Assembly (NCBI GenBank): GCA_003996215.1
Contig: QJPP01004084.1
Span: 1-64,000, forward strand
From: Jaltomata sinuosa
Taxonomy: Eukaryota > Streptophyta > Magnoliopsida > Solanales > Solanaceae
Direction of reading: 5' to 3'
DNA: 64,000 nucleotides
Both the position numbers and the translations under genes were made by a program. The notes under the pieces were generated by a model. That model saw nothing but the letters and a program-made list of their open reading frames with translations, was not told the origin of the DNA and ran no database searches. Shown here piece by piece: positions 57,164 to 64,000 of the stretch. The first letter of the stretch is position 1, and every line of letters starts with the position of its first letter.

Positions 57164-59338
57164 GCTACAACTACTCCATCATGGAGCACCATGGCCAACT
57201 CTCCCTCACCTCAATACTGGAATGCAGTATATGACTACAACAACCAGACCTTCGCCCACAAGGTGTTTGGGGAAAAGTCGGATAGAAAAACTGAAAATGC
57301 TGTGCATATTGAAACACCGGATGCTATGAAACCAAAGGGTGAGTACCAGGATACATCAGTACAAGTTAAAACTGAGGGTGCTGAAATTTTGCTAACTCAA
57401 GCAAAACAGGAGATCTGCAATTCGGAGGAGATATCCAATTCAGATTTGGATGACAATGAAGAGGATCCCCCGCCTCTTGTTCTTGCAGTTGCAGATACAA
57501 ATTTCGGAAGAGGCGAGCCATTGCAGATTACAGAAAATGTTGTTGAAGTTATAGTAAACAAGGCGCAAAAGATGCTTGGTTTTTATCCTCAAAAAGCCAG
57601 GCAACATTTGGTTGACAATGAACTGGTCGACTCACTCTGGAAAAGAAGTGACCCCTTGATTTTGGATGGAACCAGATTGATGCACAAGCATATATTCATA
57701 CATTTTCCACTTGATCCCGGTGAGTCTGTTCCTCCATCCATTATATTCGAGAGCTTGAATATACAGTTGGATATATCGCATTACTTGTCTATTGCACTGT
57801 ATTCTAGTGTATTTGTTCTTGATGGTACTATGAAAAATGGGAAGTTGTTTAATGAAATGTCCAGTAGCAAAGTGAGCGTACAAACTGGTCAACCTCGGCT
57901 GCCACGTCCACTTCCAAAACCACCTTTATTGGATTTCCTAGTCCAAGTTAAGCAACTTGTTGAAATAGCAAGGGAATTCGACTTCGATGGGCTTGTCATA
58001 ATTGGTGTGGTTGATTCCAAGACAAATGCTCGTCTTCTCACTGCAAACTTCAGTAGTAAAATGCAGCCTGCAGCAGATGCAGTTGCTGTCATATTACAGG
58101 AGTGGGAAGTATTAAATTTAAGAAATGGATATAAGATGAACCATCTTCCTTTCTTATTCGGACAACCATCTGTAGCCTTGGTGCCTAAAGCGTATGAATA
58201 TGAAATCACAAAGGCTAAATTTGTCGGTAGTGACTTTCCATTTGATTCTGGTACTGATTTTCGTATCACATGCCTGGGTGCCACATGAAATTGGTTCTTC
58301 TGTGAGGTGTTGGGCAGCTTGAATCTTGCTAAGTTCATGACATCAACTATGTGGGATGCTTGCATTGCACCCTTGGATTTTCAGTTGAGAAACAGTGAGG
58401 CTAGTAAGATTGCGCTTGCACTTAGTCCTGCTGATGTGAATTTCTCACGTCGACGAGGAGCAATAAGATGCTTGAGTTTTAATAAGTTCATGATGATGCT
58501 AACTAAGTTGAAAGCTTACTTTGTATCCTCAAAACTGATGATCCTGACAAGTGAGCTGCATTTTGACAAAGTGATGAATGATACTGAAAATGGAAAATCT
58601 AATGAGGTGTTCGATAATAGTCTTCTGAGGAATTCTTGCATCACACACTTTGAACTTCCGTTCCGAAATACAAATAGTGTGCGTGAATGTATTCTCTTGG
58701 ACATGCTTCCCGAACTTGCTGAATGTCATGGTTATGACCTGAAGTGTTTGGTTTCTCAAAGTAATTTAGTTGGAAAGGGTGTAATTTTACATGTATGGGA
58801 CCCAGGAATACATCGGAAGCCTATGAAGTTAAACCATTTGAATAACGACATTGTGTTCTGCATCCAAACTCAAGGTGGTCTTCTGAATACAAAGCAACTT
58901 AAAAGTCCAGTTTGTGTACTAGTTGTGCATCAAGGAGAATCCTTCCTTGGTGGTGAAATTGAGAAGCGGGAGGTGCGACGTTGGAATTTTCAGAAGTTAG
59001 ATCATCAACAGTTATTTGAAACCTTAAGAAAAGAGCATGAGCATGTTCTTGCAAGGTGGACAGCAGAGCGACGCGCTAAATATATATTGGTTGAGGATTT
59101 GGAAGGTAAAAATATAATCAAATGCAATATGGGTCATATAATTATCCATCAAGAATTCTATGGAGTAAGCAATGTTCAGAATCTTATTTCATGGTTCTAT
59201 CCAGCATGTGAAAACCCTGGAGGAATTGATAAGGATTGTTGCCCTTATTTAGCTCCATGTGGTATATTAACCTGCATTTCTATGGGGCTATGTTACATGT
59301 ATGTGGTCTCAGCTGGAAGTTGCTTATCACAATGCTAA
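57164..59338 (+). pseudogene. element G captured-gene frame (PFP-beta-like and ATX PHD-like segments)
   Basis: One frame stays open for about 720 codons with a single internal TGA (58286) and a TAA at 59336. It is in phase with gag. The first part (57191-57940) is acidic and then mixed; I do not recognise it. At 57941-58063, VKQLVEIAREFDFDGL and IGVVDSKTNARLLTANFSSK match the beta subunit of plant PPi-dependent phosphofructokinase, where the glycine-rich motif is GGDDS. 58064-59010 is unrecognised. At 59012-59250, ARWTAERRAKYILVED, IIIHQEFYGVSNVQ and SWFYPACENPG match the first PHD finger of ATX3/4/5 histone methyltransferases, but most zinc ligands are replaced. No intron is visible, which fits capture from spliced RNA. 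Whether any product is made is unknown. Confidence 0.65.
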
Positions 59339-59896
59339 TACAATAGAACCTGCTGGAATTCTTAGTATTCCTTCTAATAATTGGCTACAGGTATGCGTGA
59401 TTTGCGAACACCTTCAAGGACCTGGCAATCAATGTTCCAAACGTGCCACCAATTTCCATGTTTTGTGTGCTTTGCAAGCTAGACATCATATGGGCTTGAT
59501 CAAGTTCGGTCGTTCATTAGATCTGTTTGTTCACCATGGCTGTTTGACCCACAATAGCAAGTACTTCACTGCATTAATTAAAAATGAAATGGTAGCAGCA
59601 TTGTCATTGGGATTTCTTCTAGTCGGTGTTGTTGTATTTACACCCCATGTTGTGGCTTGCATAGAAGTGTTATTTAGCAATGCTAGTGTTACTGTGGATG
59701 CCATGTTTGATATTGCCTCCGTCAAGTGGTTGTTGCTATATTCACTCCAAAGGAATGACCAGGAAGACATTGAACACACAATTCTTGCTGAAGCAGTTCT
59801 TAACAGAAATCCAAGTCTTAACAAATCCGCCGGGGTGATGTCAATGTTGCTCTACTCGAACCTTGAGGACAAGGTTCTTATTCAGGGTGGGGGTAT
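59301..59896 (+). pseudogene. element G, ATX extended-PHD-like segment and tail
   Basis: In the next frame (one-base shift near 59300) the ATX similarity continues. WSQLEVAYHNAN and EPAGILSIPSNNWLQVCVIC resemble the ATX extended PHD region. A part like ICEHLQGPGNQCSKRATNFH follows, keeping CxxC and FHxxCA features, to about 59560. After that comes a hydrophobic stretch (about 59590-59680) that I do not recognise. The final SNLEDKVLIQGGGIV resembles the usual C-terminal end of gypsy polyproteins just before the polypurine tract. The frame stays open into the LTR (stop 60048), which is coincidental. Confidence 0.6.
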
Positions 59897-60247
59897 TGTT
59901 GTGAACCAAACCGACTCCGTACAGGCCTATGAGATAGAAGTGGTGAATGAGGCTGGTTCAGTTGGAATTATTGGGCTGAGTAAAATGATGGAGAGTTTTA
60001 TTTGGGATCCAGGCCCAATTAACAGATGGTTTAAAAGGACTAGTGGTTAGAAGGAAGAAGTTTATGCGTATTGTGATGTTAACCGTTCTCTCTCGTCTCT
60101 TCTCTGTATCTCTGAGTTCCCATCCCAATTTTGTATCAGTCTAATTCTCATCCCCCTTCTTCCTTGTTACTTTGTAATTCCAGTTTGTTATTCTATATAA
60201 ACAGTCAGTTCTGTTGAATGAAAATTCTCTATTTTCGGTCTGTTTCA
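59897..60247 (+). repeat. element G 3' LTR
   Basis: 351 bases, TGTTGTGAACC to GGTCTGTTTCA, with TATATAAA at 60194-60201. It is preceded by the purine tract CAGGGTGGGGGTAT (59883-59896) and followed by the CTCTA duplication. Confidence 0.92.
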
Positions 60248-60252
60248 CTCTA

Positions 60253-61642
60253 CATTTTTGTCAAACTCCAATGATTTTTCTACTTAAAATTATCAGAATA
60301 TAGAACTTTGAACTTAATTTAGTAAGTCGATATATATGCTAAAGAATGTGAGCTCACCAACAAGTCTGAAAGTAGTAAGTAATCCTAGAGCGCAAGATTT
60401 GTGTATACAAGCTCTTCCCAGTAACTCTGTTATCTAGCTAACATACCACAAAAAACAACAATGATATGAGTGTCTAGGGAAAAGAGTTAACATAATAAAA
60501 ATAATTATCATAATAATAATAATAAATTATCATAACTCCTATCGATCATTATTTTTTAAGAGGCGTGGAAAAGTGTAAACTGGATAAGTAAAAGTGAATG
60601 AAGAGAGTATAGAGTTAGTTATATTATATATGTAGTGATAAGATTAGTATTGTAGAATTAGGTAATTCCGAGAATAAGATTAGCATTAGAAAAAATTATG
60701 AAATCCGAGATTAATTTTTATCATCAAAGACAAGAAAACTTCATCGATACCAGTTTTAATATCAATTGCATACCAATTTCATACATGAGATCCCAAAAAT
60801 TGAAAATTATTTAAAGTATGGGGTTGATATATATATATAAACTGGTTTCAACTTGATTGGTTAAAATAATACATGGATACCAGATTGTATACAATTTTCA
60901 TATACTAAAAGTAAGTTATTAACATATAATATTTATCGGACAGTTTTCATACAATTATTCTACCACTATTATTGCAAATTCAAATTCATGAATTAAAATT
61001 AAAGATATTGTACTATAATCCGTATTTCTTGGAGAGAGATTGGGTAAGAAAGGAACTATGGAGAGAGAGAAGGAGAATATTTATTTTTCCTTTTAAAAAC
61101 TGAATATAATTGAAGAGAGAGGGAAAACACTTATTCCTTAATTAAGTAGAGTTAATGAAAAACCACATTAAAATACAGTAAAAATATTTTAACCACTAAT
61201 TTATAAAATCTAGTATGACTTGTAATTAAAAACTTAATTTGATAATTAGAAAGAGTAGATTTATTTAGTGTAATAAAGAGTCTTAAATCAATATCTAATA
61301 TGATTTTCTCAATTTTAAAACAAATACTGAACGTGATAAATATTTAGACGGTATATACAATATATAGTTATAATTTCAAAAAAGTATGAAATGTAGCTAT
61401 ATTTTGATTTTTGAGTTTTGTAACAAATAGGTAATATATATACACACTGAAGTAATATGTGCTAATACGGTTTTTTTGCGCGTTTTCAGTAGTATCAACT
61501 TGATACAGTATGTGCTACTACAACTGATCACACCCGCCGCCTAAATATAATTCTTTTGTTGATATAACTAATACTCACCTAATATAACAACTGTAGTTAT
61601 ATTTTGTAATTACGCTCTAAACTATAGTCATTTATATCACAC
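60253..61642. other. AT-rich intergenic DNA
   Basis: No gene or recognised repeat. There are short AT runs such as a TAA-type run near 60505-60530 and a TA run near 60830, and stops in all frames. An 'agagagag' word cluster lies at 61030-61130. Confidence 0.55.
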
Positions 61643-64000
61643 TTTTTTTTTTTGGTGAAGAAAAAGTTTTATTTCATCGCCACAAGCCTTTTACATCTTT
61701 GGTCTAACTACATTTCCTACATCTATTTTCTACAAAAACATGTTAGCTAAGTATATGATCGATCCAGTTCCTATCCCTACGACTCATCTTCTTTGGCAAA
61801 AATGCTTGTTTTCTCATCTTGCATTCCTGCTTAATCTGCTCGATTATCCCCTCCGGTCTAGGCGTCCTTAGATCCCACAAGGCAGTGTTACGCGCCTTCC
61901 AGATCCTATAGACTGTTGCATCTATAGCAGCCAGGGCCAGCTTTCGGCTCCCCATTCCTTTAGTACTTCTTGTTCCACGCCTCCAGATGCCATCAATGTC
62001 ATTATGTTGTGTGCCTTTGCCGAGCCACCCTAGTATTCCCTAAATACATTTAGTTGCTAGTGGGCACTCAAAGAATAGATGTTGCACTGATTCTTCTCGA
62101 TCGCCACAAATGGTGCAGCTATTATCTTGACTGATACCAATTCTATACAGCCTATCCTTTGTCATTAGTCGATGATGCATTACCAACCAGCAGATGAAGC
62201 TATGCTTCGACAAATTTCCTTTACTCCACACCCACCTTCCCCATGGACATAGCTCCCTAGTCCCCATTCTCCACCAATATCCTCCACCGATAGAGTATTT
62301 TCCACCTACCTGCAACCAGTCATTGTGTCTATAGCCCTGAGCAAACAGATCTCTCATAGCACATACCTTTCTCCAATACCAGAAACAATCTATAGGGGGA
62401 GTAATCCTACCAGTCGACATCCTTTAGGTAGATAGCATTAATCCATCATACCCATAAGTTATCCGCTTTTTGTGCGATATCCCAAACATATTTTCCTATA
62501 GCTGCTTCATTCCATTTTGTGCAGTCCATGATCCCTAATCCACCTTCAAGTTTTGGTCTACAAACTAGGTCCCATGCAATCAAGGGAGCCTTAGTCGTGG
62601 CAACTCTACCATCCCACAAAAAATTCCGTCATATAGCTGTAATTCCCTTGAGTACCTACTTTGGAAGAAGAAAAATAGAAGACCAGTAGCTATGTACATA
62701 AAGCAAAACCGAGTTCACAAGAAGCACCCTCCCAGCATAGGATAGGTGTTGTGATCTCCATAGTCTAACCCGTGCTATCAACTTGTCTAGGAGGACTTCA
62801 CAGTCCATATTAGAGATTTTATGTGCTGAAATAGGGACTCCAAGGTATCGAAAAGGTAAATAACCTCTAGAATATCCTGAAAGCTCAACCAAGTAGTGAG
62901 CGTGGTTTCTGCCATATTTGCCCCAAAAATATTGGATTTATTTGTGTTTGTGTTCAGCCCTGATGCATCAGAGAAAGTTCGCAGACCTCTTAGCATGAGT
63001 AGAACTGAATGAAAATTCCCCTTGCTGAACAACAACATATCATCCGCAAAGCAAAGATGAGTCAACTTTAGTGTGTGACATTTTGGATGGAATCCAAACC
63101 CCTCATACTGTGCTACAACACTCATAATATGTGTGAAATATTCCATACAAATCACAAAAAGGAGAGGGGAGATGGTATCCCCTTGGCGAAGTCCCCGTTT
63201 CCCTTTAATGTCCCCATGTAAGCCACCATTCATTGCTACTGTGAATTGAACAGTTGAGATGCAGGTCATGACACAGTGGATAAATCTAGGCGGGAAGTCC
63301 AATGCATACATCAGCTCCCTCACAAAATCCCATTCTACTGTGTCGTAGGCCTTCCATAAGTCAATTTTAATCAAGCAGCTAGGAGTATGCTTTCTATTGT
63401 AAAGTCGAACAAGATCTTGACATATAAGGACATTCTGGAAAATTGTGCTTCCTTTCACAAAAGTGCATTGATTGGCTGAGATAATACTTGGGAGTACTAA
63501 CTTCAGCCTATTAGTCAACATCTTAGAGATCACCTTGTAAATAGTGTTGCAACAAGCTATGGGTCGAAAATCCTCAACTGTATTAGCATGTTCATTCTTA
63601 GGTAAAATGGTTAGGACAGTCTTGTTCCAAACCTTTAGTAGTTTCCCCGATCGGAAAAACTCCATCACCCCCTCAATCAAATCTGTACTCACTACTTCCC
63701 AACAATCCTTAAAAAATTGGCTCCCATATCCATTAGGTCCAGGTGCCTTATCACCTGCAATCCCCTACAAGGCTATCTTCACCTCTCTCTCTGTGAAAGT
63801 TTGGCTCAACATCCTCCTCTGCTCAGGTGTGACCAGGGGTCCCTTCCTTACTGTGGAACTACAAACACTCTCTCTAGTGCTAATAGAGGTGCCTAGGAGA
63901 GAGGTGTAGAAGTCCATGAAAGATTAGGCTATATCCTGAGGGTCTGTGATGTGGTTTTCATGCTTGTCCCTTATGCAAAAAATTCAATTGGTATTCCTCC
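61643..64000 (-). mobile_element. L1-type LINE, 3' part, continuing beyond the window
   Basis: On the minus strand the element ends in an 11-base A tail (T run 61643-61653 on the plus strand), as expected for a non-LTR retrotransposon. Its ORF2 fills the rest. The 5' end, ORF1 and the endonuclease are beyond position 64000, so length and target duplication cannot be judged. Confidence 0.85.
61743..64000 (-). pseudogene. LINE ORF2, reverse transcriptase and C-terminal part, broken
   Basis: The minus-strand reverse transcriptase opens with DKAPGPNGYGSQFF near 63750. It continues with RPIACCNTIYKVISK, CLIKIDLWKAYDTVEW and GLRQGDTISPLLF, and has the catalytic LCFADDMLLF near 63030. After a frame change near 62880 it continues as YLPFRYLGVPISAHK. 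The zf-RVT region follows (SFICWLVMHHRLMTKDRL, CTICGDREESVQHLFFEC near 62060-62230), then a tail to 61743. Stops include a TAG near 63766 and others between 62656 and 62420. This is the plant L1-clade arrangement. Endonuclease is not in the window. Confidence 0.87.

Larger units (their letters stand above)
55496..60247 (+). mobile_element. element G, LTR retrotransposon with captured host gene segments
   Basis: Short LTRs at 55496-55860 and 59897-60247 are flanked by the perfect 5-bp duplication CTCTA (55491-55495, 60248-60252). A primer-site-like TTGGTGCTTTCGAAC follows the 5' LTR, and a G-rich tract (CAGGGTGGGGGTAT) precedes the 3' LTR. The interior has a gypsy-like gag (split by a hAT-type element), then about 2.7 kb of mostly open frame that lacks protease, RT and integrase. 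This part includes segments resembling PPi-phosphofructokinase beta and ATX-type PHD fingers. The LTRs differ at about a dozen positions by eye plus a 14-base indel, suggesting a relatively young insertion. It would have depended on proteins of another element. Confidence 0.85.

Noticed and set aside
57889..58365. Minus-strand gene of 158 codons
   Set aside because: It is antisense to the PFP-like frame, which has recognisable motifs; the minus-strand product resembles nothing.
59897..60050. C-terminal extension of the captured protein
   Set aside because: The frame simply continues into the 3' LTR; the same words occur in the 5' LTR before any gene.

Overview
The window looks like plant nuclear DNA from the nightshade family (Solanaceae), probably Solanum. 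The evidence is a decayed receptor-like protein gene of the tomato Ve1/Ve2 type, a tRNA-derived SINE of the TS/SolS kind, and several Solanaceae-style Ty1/copia and Ty3/gypsy retrotransposons. Nearly everything is transposable element. I see no gene that is clearly intact and of host function. No species can be named from the sequence alone.

Layout. 1-3960 is a mosaic of old LTR pieces: minus-strand gypsy LTR fragments with a small element between them, one complete gypsy LTR with its primer binding site at 1435-3478, and copia LTR scraps. 4042-4433 is the broken 3' end of a receptor-like protein gene, and 6077-9208 is a nearly full-length Ve1-like pseudogene with two frameshifts and one nonsense codon. 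A SINE with a perfect 14-bp target duplication lies between them.

10091-54592 is one insertion site with four levels of nesting, dated by target-site duplications (TSDs). A SIRE/Maximus-type copia element (TSD GGATT) carries a gypsy solo LTR in its RNase H region (16062-18202). Its 3' LTR is split by chromovirus gypsy A (21932-54247, TSD ATCTG). Gypsy A's gag is split by minus-strand gypsy B (25324-48065, TSD TGCTC/TGCTT). B is split by the non-coding LTR element C (27421-34474, TSD AATAT) and by the Athila-like gag-protease-only element D (39439-46010). All coding regions in this nest are broken.

54598-64000 holds flanking AT-rich DNA, then element G (55496-60247, TSD CTCTA), then the 3' part of a minus-strand L1-type LINE running off the window. 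Element G is the most unusual object. It has 0.36-kb LTRs, a gypsy-like gag interrupted by an 838-bp hAT-type element with a perfect 8-bp TSD, and, where pol should be, a long mostly open frame. That frame contains segments resembling two unrelated plant genes: the beta subunit of PPi-dependent phosphofructokinase, and the PHD/extended-PHD region of ATX3/4/5-type histone methyltransferases. Long stretches between them I cannot identify. It looks like an LTR retrotransposon that has captured host transcripts.
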